From a virus, in IMG/VR virus record IMGVR_UViG_3300019132_000065, positions 1-38,093 of that record: 38,093 bases of DNA. One strand, written 5' to 3'. Below are positions 12,328-21,039 of this stretch, one piece after another. The notes beneath the pieces were generated by a model. It saw only the letters and a list, made by a program, of their open reading frames with translations. It was not told the DNA's origin and did no database searches. The translations under genes and the position numbers were made by a program. Position 1 is the stretch's first letter; the number at the start of each line of letters is the position of its first letter.

Positions 12328-14134
12328 TCCGACGACGGCCTGGGCACACGACGTTGTCGAGGGCCGGATCATTGCCGGCGAGCTGGTCCGGTATGCAGCC
12401 GAGCGTCATCTGCGGGATCTGAAGGACGGAGCGCGACGCGGGCTGTATTGGCGGCCTGAGAGGGCGGCGCACGCAATCGGGTTCTTCCCGGCCGTTCTCT
12501 CAATCACGGCCGGCGCGAAGGCTGGCGAGCCATTCCACTTGCTGCCGTGGCATGTGTTCGGTGTCGGCTCGTTGTTCGGCTGGCGAAAGGAAAGTGGCCG
12601 GATGCGGTTCCGGTCGGCTTGGTGGGAGACAGGCAAGGGGCAAGCGAAGTCCCCGATGATGGCCGGAGTCGGCATCTACATGGGCGGCTACTATGGCATT
12701 CCGCGATCCGAGATCTATTCAATTGGCCAGGATCGCGCGACCGCCAACGTGCTGTTCAAGGACGCCGTTGCGATGTGCCGGGCGCCCATTCCTGGTGGCG
12801 ATGACGACGACACCTTGGAGAACCGCGGCGAAGTGGTTATCCGGGGAGAGCTCGACAACGCCTGGAAGATCGAATTCCCGCAATCGGGCGGCAAGTTTCA
12901 GTCGCTGGCCAATGGCGAGGCGATCTCCGGACCGCGGCCCACGGCGGTGCTGGCGGACGAGATCCACGAGTTTAAGAGCAACGCCTCGATCGAGACCTGG
13001 AAACGCGCCATCGCCAAGATGCCAGGCGATGCGATCATGCTCCTCGGCACCAACACGCCGGCATCGACGCAGATCGTCGGTACCGACTACTCGGAGTTCT
13101 ATCAGAAGGTCGCGAAAGGCGAGATCCAGGACGACGAGGCTTTTGCGTTCATTGCTCGGGTGGACAAGGCTGATCGCGAGCGCGTTTTCGACGACGAAAA
13201 CTGTTGGCAAAAGGCGCTGCCGGCACTTGGCATCACCTTTCCCATCGAGAACATCCGGGGCGAGGTGAACACGGCTCGGGTGTTGCTCTCGACAGCGCTT
13301 TCCGTGAAGCGCCTGTACTTCGGTATACCCGTCGGTGCGACTGAGTTCTGGATTGCCGAAGAGGCATGGCAGGCGGTCCAGGGGAAGGTCGATCCAAACA
13401 AGATGCGGGGCCGTAAGTGTTGGCTCTCACTCGATCTGTCGCAGAAGAACGATTTGACCTCTCTGACGGCGGTTTGGGTCGGGGAAGACGGGCATCTCTA
13501 CGCCAAGACTTGGTATTGGACCACAAAGGAAGGTCTCGCAGATCGCGCCCGTGCCGACCAGGCACCCTACGAGCTCTGGGTTGAACAAGGTCATCTGACC
13601 GCCGTTCCCGGTGCTGTGATCGACAAGACGTTTGTAGCCGCCAAGGTGGCGGAGATCTGCGCCGGGCACGATGTGCAGTTTCTAGCCTTCGATCCGGCCG
13701 GCATGGGCGATTTCATGCGGGCCTGCGAGGAAATCGGGTTTTCGACGTGGCTTTGGGAAGGACCCGGAACGCCGGAGGGCAACGGGCTGAAGCTCGTGCC
13801 GCACGGGCAAGGTCTGAAAGTCCTGTTCTACAAGGAACTGGATGATAAGGGGCAGCCGATTGAACGGCTATGCATGCCTCGCTCGATCGAGCGTCTGGAA
13901 GACAAGATCCTGACCGGCGCCATTACGATTGACGACTCGCCGGTGACCTATTCCTGCGCAGCCAACGCGCAACTGATCACTGACGGTCAGAAGAACCGCG
14001 CCTTCGACAAGAAGCGGTCGCGCGGCCGCATCGATGGCATGGTGACCATCGCAATGGCAGTTGGGGCTGCGACGAGCGCGACAGCTCAGCCCATGAACCT
14101 CGACAACTTCCTTGCTAACGCGGTGTTCGTTTGA
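12272..14134 (+). CDS. terL: terminase large subunit
   Basis: This 620-aa HK97-type packaging motor has an ATPase domain with a Walker A-like WETGKGQAKSPM near residue 120 and Walker B VLADEIHEF near residue 225. The nuclease domain has acidic positions LSLDLSQKND (about 385), FDPAGMGDF (about 471) and GRIDGMVTI (about 585). It pumps DNA into the prohead and cuts it. I chose GTG 12272, which has AAAGG six bases upstream; TTG 12266 is the alternative. The stop overlaps the portal start by one base (TGATG). Confidence 0.93.
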   Translation: MARKPREQQTATSARFPNDPTTAWAHDVVEGRIIAGELVRYAAERHLRDLKDGARRGLYWRPERAAHAIGFFPAVLSITAGAKAGEPFHLLPWHVFGVGSLFGWRKESGRMRFRSAWWETGKGQAKSPMMAGVGIYMGGYYGIPRSEIYSIGQDRATANVLFKDAVAMCRAPIPGGDDDDTLENRGEVVIRGELDNAWKIEFPQSGGKFQSLANGEAISGPRPTAVLADEIHEFKSNASIETWKRAIAKMPGDAIMLLGTNTPASTQIVGTDYSEFYQKVAKGEIQDDEAFAFIARVDKADRERVFDDENCWQKALPALGITFPIENIRGEVNTARVLLSTALSVKRLYFGIPVGATEFWIAEEAWQAVQGKVDPNKMRGRKCWLSLDLSQKNDLTSLTAVWVGEDGHLYAKTWYWTTKEGLADRARADQAPYELWVEQGHLTAVPGAVIDKTFVAAKVAEICAGHDVQFLAFDPAGMGDFMRACEEIGFSTWLWEGPGTPEGNGLKLVPHGQGLKVLFYKELDDKGQPIERLCMPRSIERLEDKILTGAITIDDSPVTYSCAANAQLITDGQKNRAFDKKRSRGRIDGMVTIAMAVGAATSATAQPMNLDNFLANAVFV

Positions 14135-15354
14135 TGGCTTGGTGGACCCGATGGTTCGGGAAGAAACTGACGGCCCGCGATAAGGAGCTCTACGAGATCC
14201 TTGGGGGCTCCGACACATGGTCGGGGGAGCCTGTTACGGTTCAAGGGGCATTGAACCTATCTGCTTTCTGGGCCGCTACTCGGGTCACAGCCCAAACCGT
14301 TGCGAGCCTCTCCCTTGAGGTCATGGAGCGGCGCGACGATGGCGCAAGGGTGCGCGCTCCTGATCACTACTTGCAGGAAATCTTGGACGACAGCCCGAAC
14401 GCAGACCAGACATCGATCGAGTTCTGGGAAGGGCGCGTTCTTGGCCTTTGCACGACCGGCAACGCCTTTGCAGAAAAGGTTTACGGGTCAGGGGGGCGGC
14501 TCATCGCGCTCAACCCGATGCCGGCCACTACGGGAGTGGAGCGGACTTCGGACGGGGCATTGCGCTACCGATTTGATGACCGCGGGAAAGAGATCATCCT
14601 ACCCGAAGAAAAGGTGTTTCACCTGAAGGAGTGGGGCGACGGCGATCTCGGCATGTCGCCGGTGGAGTATGCGCGCCAAACGTTAGGGATCGCGATCGCA
14701 TCGGAAAAGGCGGCCGGTCAAACCTTTGGCAAGGGGCTTCGGGCCAAGGGCTTCTTCACTTTCCCGCAGCTTCTGAACGATGAACAGCGCAAGCAGGCGC
14801 AGAAGAATTTTGCTGACCGCTACAGCGGTCCCAATGCCCCTGGGGTCGGAATTCTTGAGGCGGGCGTCGATTTCAAGGCGGTGAACATCACGCCGCGCGA
14901 TGCCGAGATGATCCTGAATCGGCGCTTCAACGTCGAAGAGATCTGCCGCTGGGTCGGTGTCCCGCCCATTATCATCGGCCACTCTGCGGAAGGGCAAACG
15001 ATGTGGGGGACGGGTGTTTCCGCCATCATGCAGAATTGGCTGAACATCGGCCTGCGCGCCAAGCTGAAGCGTATCGAGAAGGCGGTCGCCAAGCGCATCA
15101 TGACGCCTGAGGAGCGTCGGCGCTTCAAAGTCAGGTTCAACTACGAGGATTTGTTGCGCGGCGACAGCACGGCTCGCGCCGGCTTCTACACGGCACTGCT
15201 CAACGCGGGCGTCATGACCATCAACGAGGTCCGCAAGCTCGAGGGGCTGCCGCCTGTCGAGGGCGGGGATGTGCCTCGGATGCAGATGCAGAACGTGCCC
15301 ATTACCGAGGCGAAGACTGGCGACAACGACGGGTCCGCCGCCGGAGGACGATGA
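14134..15354 (+). CDS. portal protein, HK97-type
   Basis: This 406-aa protein has the HK97 portal pattern: GALNLSAFWAATRVTAQTVA, LLGLCTTGNAFAEKV-like core, KVFHLKEWGDGDLGMSPV, and FNVEEICRWVGVPPIIIGHS near residue 270. It forms the dodecameric ring at the head vertex through which DNA enters and leaves and on which the terminase docks. It starts in a TGATG overlap with the terminase and ends directly before the protease ATG. Confidence 0.93.
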   Translation: MAWWTRWFGKKLTARDKELYEILGGSDTWSGEPVTVQGALNLSAFWAATRVTAQTVASLSLEVMERRDDGARVRAPDHYLQEILDDSPNADQTSIEFWEGRVLGLCTTGNAFAEKVYGSGGRLIALNPMPATTGVERTSDGALRYRFDDRGKEIILPEEKVFHLKEWGDGDLGMSPVEYARQTLGIAIASEKAAGQTFGKGLRAKGFFTFPQLLNDEQRKQAQKNFADRYSGPNAPGVGILEAGVDFKAVNITPRDAEMILNRRFNVEEICRWVGVPPIIIGHSAEGQTMWGTGVSAIMQNWLNIGLRAKLKRIEKAVAKRIMTPEERRRFKVRFNYEDLLRGDSTARAGFYTALLNAGVMTINEVRKLEGLPPVEGGDVPRMQMQNVPITEAKTGDNDGSAAGGR

Positions 15355-16212
15355 ATGACGATCCGCAAGCTTCCTGAACCGCCGCTCGCGGCTCGGGTCC
15401 CGAATGTCCGCTCAGACATCACAGAAGGGATCCTGGCCAAGTGGAACCCTGATGTGAAGGCCGCAGAGGCGGACGAGGCGTCGATCTCCATCCTCGATGT
15501 GATCGGTTATGACTTTTGGTCCGGCGACGGCGTCACCGCGAAGCGGATAGCGGCGGCCCTGCGGTCCATCGGCAATCGCCCAGTAACGGTGAACATCAAC
15601 TCCCCGGGCGGCGATGTGTTTGAGGGACTGGCGATCTACAATCTCCTGCGGGAGCATCCCGCCAAGGTCACTGTCAAGGTCCTGGGGCTCGCTGCGTCAG
15701 CCGCGTCAATCATTGCCATGGCGGGCGATGAGGTCCAGGTCGCTCGCGCCGGGTTCCTGATGATCCACAACACCTGGGTTGTGGTCTCGGGCAACAAGAA
15801 TGATCTGCGCGAGGCCGCCAATATGCTGGAGCCCTTCGATAAGGCCCTGGCGGATATCTATGCAGCGCGAACCGGCATCGACGAAACTGAAATTGCGGCG
15901 ATGCTGGACAAGGAAACATGGATCGGCGGGGCTGATGCGGTCGAGCAAGGTTTTGCTGACGGGCTTCTGCCCTCCGACGCGGTGAAGGAAGAGAAGGGCG
16001 CAAAGGCGTCCGCTCTGCGGCGGCTGGATGAAGCGCTCGCAAAGGGCGAGCGGCTCCCTCGCGCCGAGCGCCGCCAGCTGTTCAAGGAACTGGCCGCCAT
16101 GCCAAGCGCTGGCGCCGATGGCATGCCGAGCGCTGCCGAGCAAGCCTCCGACGACGGAGGCAATACTGCGCTGAGCCTGGCTCTGGCGCGTCTGAAGCTC
16201 GCAAGAGCGTAA
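15355..16212 (+). CDS. ClpP-like head maturation protease
   Basis: This 285-aa protein has the S14 ClpP-like fold: NINSPGGDVFEGLAIYNLLR, the nucleophile Ser in LGLAASAASIIAMAG, and the catalytic His in FLMIHNTWVVVSG. Prohead proteases of this type remove the capsid delta domain and themselves during maturation. The last 60 residues are charged and may act as scaffold or be self-cleaved. It lies between portal and capsid, the canonical order. Confidence 0.92.
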   Translation: MTIRKLPEPPLAARVPNVRSDITEGILAKWNPDVKAAEADEASISILDVIGYDFWSGDGVTAKRIAAALRSIGNRPVTVNINSPGGDVFEGLAIYNLLREHPAKVTVKVLGLAASAASIIAMAGDEVQVARAGFLMIHNTWVVVSGNKNDLREAANMLEPFDKALADIYAARTGIDETEIAAMLDKETWIGGADAVEQGFADGLLPSDAVKEEKGAKASALRRLDEALAKGERLPRAERRQLFKELAAMPSAGADGMPSAAEQASDDGGNTALSLALARLKLARA

Positions 16213-16233
16213 CCCTACAATCTGGAGGCCATT

Positions 16234-17451
16234 ATGGCTGATGAGACCAAGGACCTGCTGAAGCAGGTCTCGAACGAGCTCGTGCGTGTGAGCGACGAGT
16301 TCACCAAAAAGGCCGAAGAGGCCATGCGCGAGGTCAAGAATGCGGGTCGGCTCTCGGAAGAGACCAAGCGGGTTGTTGACGAACTTGCGACCACGCAAGC
16401 GGCGCTGACCGGCACCGTGGATGATCTCAAGGCCCGTCTGGGTGAGGTCGAGCAAAAGGCGGCACGGCGCGGCGGTAATGGGAGCGATGCTCGCAAGTCG
16501 GTCGGCGCCCAAGTCGTCGATAGCGAAGCGCTCAAGTCCTTTGCTCAAAGCGTTCAGGGCGGTCGCCGCGTCAGCGTCCCCGTCAAGAACGTCACCCTGA
16601 GCACGAATATTCCGGACGGCGTCGTCGAGCCTCAGCGTCTGCCCGGTATCGACGTGATGCCCAAGCAGCGTCTGTTCATCCGCGACCTGATTGCCCCCGG
16701 CCGTACAACGTCCCCGGCGATCTTCTGGGTGCAGCAGACCGGGTTCACCAACGCCGCTCGGGTCGTGGCCGAGAACACGCAGAAGCCGTACAGCGATATC
16801 ACCTTCACGACCAAGATCACGCCGGTCGTTACGATCGCGCATATGTTCAAGGCGTCGAAGCAGATCCTGGACGACTTTGCTCAGCTTCAGTCCACGGTCG
16901 ACGCAGAAATGCGCTATGGGCTGAAATACGTGGAAGAGCAGGAAATCCTGTTCGGCTCCGGAGCGGACGGCCACCTTCATGGCATTGTCCCGCAGGCTTC
17001 GGATTTTGCCCCCGCGTTCGATCCAAGCGACCGCACGCCCATTGACGACCTGCGTCTGGCGATCCTTCAGGCTCAGCTTGCCCGTCTCCCGGTGGATGGC
17101 TTCGTGGTCCACTTCACCGATTGGGCACGCATCGAGCTCACCAAGAATCCGAACGGCGACTATATCCTGGCCAACCCGCTTCGGCTCGCCGGCCCGACCC
17201 TCTGGGGCCGTCCCGTGGTCGAGACGGAAGTACCGGAGTTCGAGGGCGAGTTCTTGGCTGGTGCATTCCAGACCGGCGCTCAGATCTTCGATCGCGAAGA
17301 GGCCAACGTCGTCATTTCGACCGAGAACGTCGACGACTTCGAGAAGAACATGGTCTCGATCCGCTGCGAGGAGCGCCTTGCGCTCGCCGTGAAGCGGCCA
17401 GAAGCATTCGTGTCTGGCGCCTTTGGCACTGCTGTGCCGACCACTCCGTAA
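16234..17451 (+). CDS. major capsid protein, HK97 fold
   Basis: This is a 405-aa protein. Residues 1-90 are a coiled-coil delta domain (LLKQVSNELVRVSDEFTKKA, VVDELATTQAALTGTVDDLK), which serves as an internal scaffold and is then removed by the upstream protease. The rest matches HK97-type coat proteins (LPGIDVMPKQRLFIRDLIAP, AHMFKASKQILDDFAQLQST, MVSIRCEERLALAVKRPEAF). No separate scaffold gene is present, in agreement with the fused delta domain. Confidence 0.93.
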   Translation: MADETKDLLKQVSNELVRVSDEFTKKAEEAMREVKNAGRLSEETKRVVDELATTQAALTGTVDDLKARLGEVEQKAARRGGNGSDARKSVGAQVVDSEALKSFAQSVQGGRRVSVPVKNVTLSTNIPDGVVEPQRLPGIDVMPKQRLFIRDLIAPGRTTSPAIFWVQQTGFTNAARVVAENTQKPYSDITFTTKITPVVTIAHMFKASKQILDDFAQLQSTVDAEMRYGLKYVEEQEILFGSGADGHLHGIVPQASDFAPAFDPSDRTPIDDLRLAILQAQLARLPVDGFVVHFTDWARIELTKNPNGDYILANPLRLAGPTLWGRPVVETEVPEFEGEFLAGAFQTGAQIFDREEANVVISTENVDDFEKNMVSIRCEERLALAVKRPEAFVSGAFGTAVPTTP

Positions 17452-17468
17452 CCCGGAAAACTGAAACG

Positions 17469-17496
17469 GGCCGCCTCACGTTGGGGCGGCCTTGTT
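17469..17496 (+). terminator. hairpin after the capsid gene
   Basis: GGCCGCC (17469-17475) pairs with GGCGGCC (17485-17491), followed by TTGTTC. The U-run is weak. A partial terminator here would keep capsid mRNA more abundant or more stable than downstream messages. Confidence 0.5.
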
Positions 17497-17510
17497 CATG
17501 GGAGAAGGCC

Positions 17511-17696
17511 ATGCAGATCAAGGCATTGAAGACGTTCCGCATCGGGAACGTGAATATTCGGCGCGGCTCCACGGCTGAGATCGTCGACGCTCACGCTAAG
17601 GAGTTGCTGAAGGCAGGTTATGCCCAAGAGGTAAAGGGCAAGGCTGCTTCGGATGACGACAAGAAGACAGCCGACCAAAAGGGCAAGGGCAAGTAG
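17511..17696 (+). CDS. small phage structural-region protein (61 aa)
   Basis: The frame starts MQIKALKTFRIGNVNIRRGS and ends in a Lys/Asp-rich tail (DDDKKTADQKGKGK). The first 40 residues form the short fold seen in phage proteins that sit after the capsid gene (family unknown to me by name). A similar gene occurs at 19800, also with a Gly/Lys-rich tail. The ATG follows GGAGAAGG. It may decorate or stabilise the head. Confidence 0.7.
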   Translation: MQIKALKTFRIGNVNIRRGSTAEIVDAHAKELLKAGYAQEVKGKAASDDDKKTADQKGKGK

Positions 17697-17708
17697 GGCT
17701 GGTCCATC

Positions 17709-18356
17709 ATGCTCGTCCTGGTCACCCCTCCCGATCCCATCGTCACGCGTGACGAAGCGAAGAAGCATCTTCGCATCGATCACGTGGACGATGACGCCTA
17801 TATCGATGCGCTCGTTGAGACGGCGACGGCATCGATCGACGGGCGGGATGGGTGGCTCGGGCGCGCGCTTGCTCCCCAAACCTGGGATCTGCGGTTGGAC
17901 CGCAACACGGTCTGGCAAGGTTCTGCCGTCCGACTGCCTTTGCCACCTCTGATTTCGGTCGAGTGGATCAAGTACCGTGATCGGGATGGCGGCGAGCAGA
18001 CCTATGCTGCCGGCAACTACCGGGTGTCCGGTGTCGGCACGTATGGGGCCGTAAGCCTCCGGAGCGGCGCGGTGTGGCCGGCTGTCGACGATGGCGACGA
18101 CGCCGTGACCATCCGGTTCAGGGCCGGGTATCAGGCTGGCGATCCGCCGGCAGCGGCTGTCCCGGCACCGATCAAGCATGCCATCCTCTTGATGGTGGGG
18201 CACCTGTATTCCATTGGAGGAGAAAACCTGTTTCTCCGTCGCGAGACCGTGGAAGGCGTCAGTTCTCGTGAATGGACCGTGTCCGAAACGGCCGGCAAGA
18301 TCCTGACCGCAGCAGCCGAGCGCCTTTTGGCACCCTACAAGGTCTGGTCGTTATGA
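17709..18356 (+). CDS. head-tail connector, gp6/gp8-like adaptor
   Basis: This is a 215-aa protein starting MLVLVTPPDPIVTRDEAKKH followed by LRIDHVDDDAYIDALVETA. That is the typical opening of the phage head-tail connector family (HK97 gp6 / phiE125 gp8 type), with a later PAPIKHAILLMVGHLY helix. It forms the ring under the portal. It overlaps the next gene by 4 bp. Confidence 0.88.
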   Translation: MLVLVTPPDPIVTRDEAKKHLRIDHVDDDAYIDALVETATASIDGRDGWLGRALAPQTWDLRLDRNTVWQGSAVRLPLPPLISVEWIKYRDRDGGEQTYAAGNYRVSGVGTYGAVSLRSGAVWPAVDDGDDAVTIRFRAGYQAGDPPAAAVPAPIKHAILLMVGHLYSIGGENLFLRRETVEGVSSREWTVSETAGKILTAAAERLLAPYKVWSL

Positions 18357-18697
18357 CACCGGATCAAGCGCGAGCCGCTTACCGGCGGGAGATCAAGCGC
18401 GTCGGGGAGCTCGTGACTGTGCGTCGGGTCACCGGTGGCGGCGAGATCGCGGCGCAGACATGGGCCCGCGTCATGGGCTACAGGCCGGACGAATTGGTGG
18501 GCGGTATTACGCAAGGCAGCCGCAAGATCATCCTGCTTCCCGATGGTCTCGAAACGGCAGGCTGGCCGATCCCGATTGTGCGGGGCGACGAAGTCGTGGT
18601 GCGCGGCAAAACGCTCATCGTCGATCTTGTCGATGACAGCACCAGGCGGATCGCGGGCGAACTGATCGCCTATGAGCTGACGGCAAAAGGCTCATGA
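18353..18697 (+). CDS. head closure / head-tail adaptor protein
   Basis: This is a 114-aa beta-rich protein (ELVTVRRVTGGGEIAAQTWA, RGDEVVVRGKTLIVDLVDDS) at the position of the SPP1 gp16-like stopper. It would bind the connector ring and close the head before tail joining. Assignment rests on size, predicted fold and synteny. The ATG overlaps the connector stop (ATGA), excluding the longer in-frame start at 18272. Confidence 0.7.
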   Translation: MTPDQARAAYRREIKRVGELVTVRRVTGGGEIAAQTWARVMGYRPDELVGGITQGSRKIILLPDGLETAGWPIPIVRGDEVVVRGKTLIVDLVDDSTRRIAGELIAYELTAKGS

Positions 18698-19383
18698 AGA
18701 TTTCCGCTCGCATCGAACCCATCGATCGGGACCTGCAAGTTCTCTTCAAAGAGGATCTGTCGCCACAAGCCCGCAGCGCTGCGCTTGCCGCTTTTGCCAA
18801 GGAACAGCTTGCGGAGGCTCAGGCGCAAAACCAGCGTGCCATCGGCCGCGTTCCGCCGCACGAGACAATCGTGGATCAGCGCCGCGGCGCGCCCGTCGAG
18901 TCGGTCAAGCCGGACGGAACCATTGTGTTCGAGTTCGAGCTTCTGGACGATCTCTTTGCCTGGATCGGGGAGCAGCTTGTTCGGCACGCGCCGGTTCTGA
19001 CAGGGCGTTATCGATCATCGTTTTTATTCTTCGCTGACGGCGTCGAGGTCGAGCCCGGCGCTAAGCCGCCCGCCGCCAGTGAATACGTGTTCGTGAACAG
19101 TGTTCCGTATGCACGCAAGATTGAGCGCGGTCATTCGGACCAAGCTCCAAACGGTGTTTTCGAGGCAGTGGCGGCTTTAGCCAAGAAACGCTTCGGCAAT
19201 TTGGCGTCGATCAAGTTCAGCTACCGCGCGATCCAAGGCGGCGCCATGGTTCCGTATGCCCCTGTCCAACGGACGGTAGGTCGCGACAAGCGGGGGCGTT
19301 TCACGGCCACGGGCAGGGATAGAACCGCGCAGCGGCAAGAGCATTCGTCCCGTCAACCTGCCATCGTCATCAACCTGAGATAG
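18694..19383 (+). CDS. tail completion protein, HK97 gp10-like position
   Basis: This is a 229-aa protein with features of minor tail/neck proteins of the HK97 gp10 group: HAPVLTGRYRSSFLFFADGV, then VFVNSVPYARKIERGHSDQ (the Y-A-R-x-x-E-x-G pattern), and AVAALAKKRFG. It is longer than the usual 110-150 aa gp10 proteins, with a 90-residue helical N-terminal extension and a disordered basic C-terminus. Its place between the head closure and tail terminator genes supports a role at the head-tail joint. Confidence 0.7.
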   Translation: MKISARIEPIDRDLQVLFKEDLSPQARSAALAAFAKEQLAEAQAQNQRAIGRVPPHETIVDQRRGAPVESVKPDGTIVFEFELLDDLFAWIGEQLVRHAPVLTGRYRSSFLFFADGVEVEPGAKPPAASEYVFVNSVPYARKIERGHSDQAPNGVFEAVAALAKKRFGNLASIKFSYRAIQGGAMVPYAPVQRTVGRDKRGRFTATGRDRTAQRQEHSSRQPAIVINLR

Positions 19384-19387
19384 CCCC

Positions 19388-19789
19388 ATGGCGAGGAAAG
19401 CCGTTGTCGACGCTGTCGAAGCTCGCCTTGCGGCGCACTGGACGCGTTGCCCCGTCATCGGGATCAACCTTCAAGGCGAACCGCCGCACGACGCCTCGCC
19501 CTATCTGGTCGTGCAGTATCCGATTGCGGAAACCGCCCGCGTCTCTCTTGGAACGGCCTATTACCGCGAGGAAGGCGCCATCCGGTTCGTGCTGCACGTT
19601 CGGCGCAACCGTGGACTCGCAGAGGGTTTGTCCTGGGCGGACGAGCTCGCTGCCTTGTTCCGGTACCAGAAGTTCGACGGTGTCGAGTGCCAAGCGCCGA
19701 CATCTCCGTTCATCGACGACAGCAACGACGAGGGTGCCTACTTCCTGCTCTCCGTCGTGGCTCCCTACACGCACACGTTCCGAGACTGA
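19388..19789 (+). CDS. tail terminator-like protein (DUF4128 type)
   Basis: This 133-aa protein starts MARKAVVDAVEARLAAHWTR and continues with SPYLVVQYPIAETARVSLGT and YREEGAIRFVLHVRRNRGL. This pattern fits DUF4128/tail-terminator proteins, which cap the tail tube at its final length and join it to the head. The location just before the tail tube protein supports the call. Confidence 0.75.
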   Translation: MARKAVVDAVEARLAAHWTRCPVIGINLQGEPPHDASPYLVVQYPIAETARVSLGTAYYREEGAIRFVLHVRRNRGLAEGLSWADELAALFRYQKFDGVECQAPTSPFIDDSNDEGAYFLLSVVAPYTHTFRD

Positions 19790-19799
19790 GGAGATCGCC

Positions 19800-20033
19800 A
19801 TGCGGATCACGAACCACACACGCGAGACGCTGGATTTCATCGTGCGCGGGAAGGCCAAGAACGGGGTCGCGCCGACCGGCTCCGTTGCTCCAGGGCTGAC
19901 TAAAGACCTCGACGTGGATCCGAATGACCCGCAGCTGCGGGGGCGTCTCCGAAGCGGAGCGGTCAGCCTGAGCGATGGTGCAGCCGACACGGCTGAAACT
20001 GGCGGATCGGGACCGTCCGGCAAGCGCAAATAG
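19800..20033 (+). CDS. small phage structural-region protein (77 aa)
   Basis: The frame starts MRITNHTRETLDFIVRGKAK and has a beta-rich core and a Gly/Ser/Lys-rich tail. A GAGGAG site precedes the ATG by 6 bases. In size and design (short beta domain plus flexible charged tail) it resembles the gene at 17511. Function unknown; a decoration or accessory tail role is possible. Confidence 0.65.
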   Translation: MRITNHTRETLDFIVRGKAKNGVAPTGSVAPGLTKDLDVDPNDPQLRGRLRSGAVSLSDGAADTAETGGSGPSGKRK

Positions 20034-20054
20034 CCATTTGGCCCTGAAGGGCAT

Positions 20055-20079
20055 CCCGGCCGCCTCGCCGGGCTTTTCT
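20055..20079 (+). terminator. intrinsic terminator before the tail tube gene
   Basis: CCCGGC (20055-20060) and GCCGGG (20067-20072) with a 6-nt loop, followed by CTTTTCTT. Confidence 0.65.
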
Positions 20080-20131
20080 TCAACGTCTGCGCGACCGGGG
20101 CGGGCCGCGACCATCTCGAGGAACTTGGATC

Positions 20132-20614
20132 ATGGGTGACATTTTTACGGCGGCGGGCGCTAAGTTCTTTATCGGCCCGGCACTTACTGCAACGCCCGAA
20201 GATGCTGCTGCTTATGCGGCCCTGAACTGGACCGAAGTGGGGCTTGTTGAAAGCATCGGTGAGTACGGCGACGAGTCGTCGGCCGTCACGTTCGCGGCAC
20301 TTGGCGACGCCCGCACGCGGAAGGCAAAGGGCGCCCGGGACGCCGGCACTCTGGCGATTACCGTTGGCTGGGATGCGCTCGACGAGGGCCAGCAGGCGTT
20401 GGTCGCGGCTGAGGCCACCAACAACAATTTCGGCTTCAAGATCACTTTGCCGAACCGATTGAACCCAACCGGCACGGACGAGACCCATTATTTCAAGGGG
20501 CTCGTGATGGCAAAGCGCGGGAATCCCGGCGGCAACGACAACGTGGTGCGCCGCACGTTCAATATCGGCATCAACTCGCCCATCGTCGAAGTTGCGCCGA
20601 CCGCTGGACCGTAA
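20132..20614 (+). CDS. major tail tube protein
   Basis: This 160-aa protein starts MGDIFTAAGAKFFIGPALTA. It then has VGLVESIGEYGDESSAVTFA, a Thr/Ala-rich core and KGLVMAKRGNPGGNDNVVRR. The pattern of an early ESIGE motif and a late VRRTFNIGI strand is characteristic of siphophage tail tube proteins, which stack as hexamers around the tape measure. It is followed by the chaperone pair, the usual order. Confidence 0.85.
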   Translation: MGDIFTAAGAKFFIGPALTATPEDAAAYAALNWTEVGLVESIGEYGDESSAVTFAALGDARTRKAKGARDAGTLAITVGWDALDEGQQALVAAEATNNNFGFKITLPNRLNPTGTDETHYFKGLVMAKRGNPGGNDNVVRRTFNIGINSPIVEVAPTAGP

Positions 20615-20652
20615 TCGAGCGACACCCTCCACAGAGCACAAGGGCCAATCAC

Positions 20653-21039
20653 ATGAAACTGGACGAAATCGCCACCGTCACGCGCAACATCGAGCAGGGG
20701 GCTTGGGTTGCCGATCTGCCGAACCTGCCGGGCGTTTCCGTGAAGGTGCGCGGGGCATACAATGCGGACTACAGCCGACTTCTCGCCAAACTGCGGTCGG
20801 AGATGTCGCCGGAAGAGATCCGCGACCCCAATATTCAGGACTCGCTTGAACCGCAGCTTCTGCACGAAACGGTGCTGCTGGATTGGGATGGCATCGAAGA
20901 TACGCCGTACTCCAAAGAGACGGCGGCAAGGCTTCTGACGCACCCTGATTATGCTGCCTTCCGGCGGGCCGTCTCGTATGCGGCGAATGTGGTTGCTCGG
21001 CAGGGTAAGGCGAGCCTGGAGGCTGCGCGAAAAAACTGA
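20653..21039 (+). CDS. tail assembly chaperone (G-like, zero-frame product)
   Basis: This is a 128-aa protein starting MKLDEIATVTRNIEQGAWVA with LPGVSVKVRGAYNADYSRLL. It is the first tail assembly chaperone, between the tail tube and tape measure genes. It coats the tape measure and recruits tube subunits. Its last codons are CGA AAA AAC TGA, which form an in-phase A AAA AAC slippery heptamer at 21030-21036 immediately before the stop. A -1 slip extends the protein into the next frame (272 aa in total). Confidence 0.85.
   Translation: MKLDEIATVTRNIEQGAWVADLPNLPGVSVKVRGAYNADYSRLLAKLRSEMSPEEIRDPNIQDSLEPQLLHETVLLDWDGIEDTPYSKETAARLLTHPDYAAFRRAVSYAANVVARQGKASLEAARKN
21030..21036 (+). promoter_or_regulatory. 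programmed -1 ribosomal frameshift site (A AAA AAC)
   Basis: The heptamer is in the correct phase (xxA AAA AAC) relative to the chaperone frame and directly abuts its TGA. Slipping back by one base gives AAA AAA CTG and opens the following DUF1799-type frame with no intervening stop. This is the classic arrangement of lambda G/GT-type chaperones. Confidence 0.8.

Noticed and set aside
15706-17112. 468-codon minus-strand frame antisense to the protease and capsid genes
   Set aside because: It covers two clearly recognisable plus-strand genes. Long antisense open frames are common in GC-rich DNA, and its sequence shows no domain.
19370-20641. 423-codon minus-strand frame
   Set aside because: Antisense to the tail terminator and tail tube genes and crossing a terminator; composition bias only.
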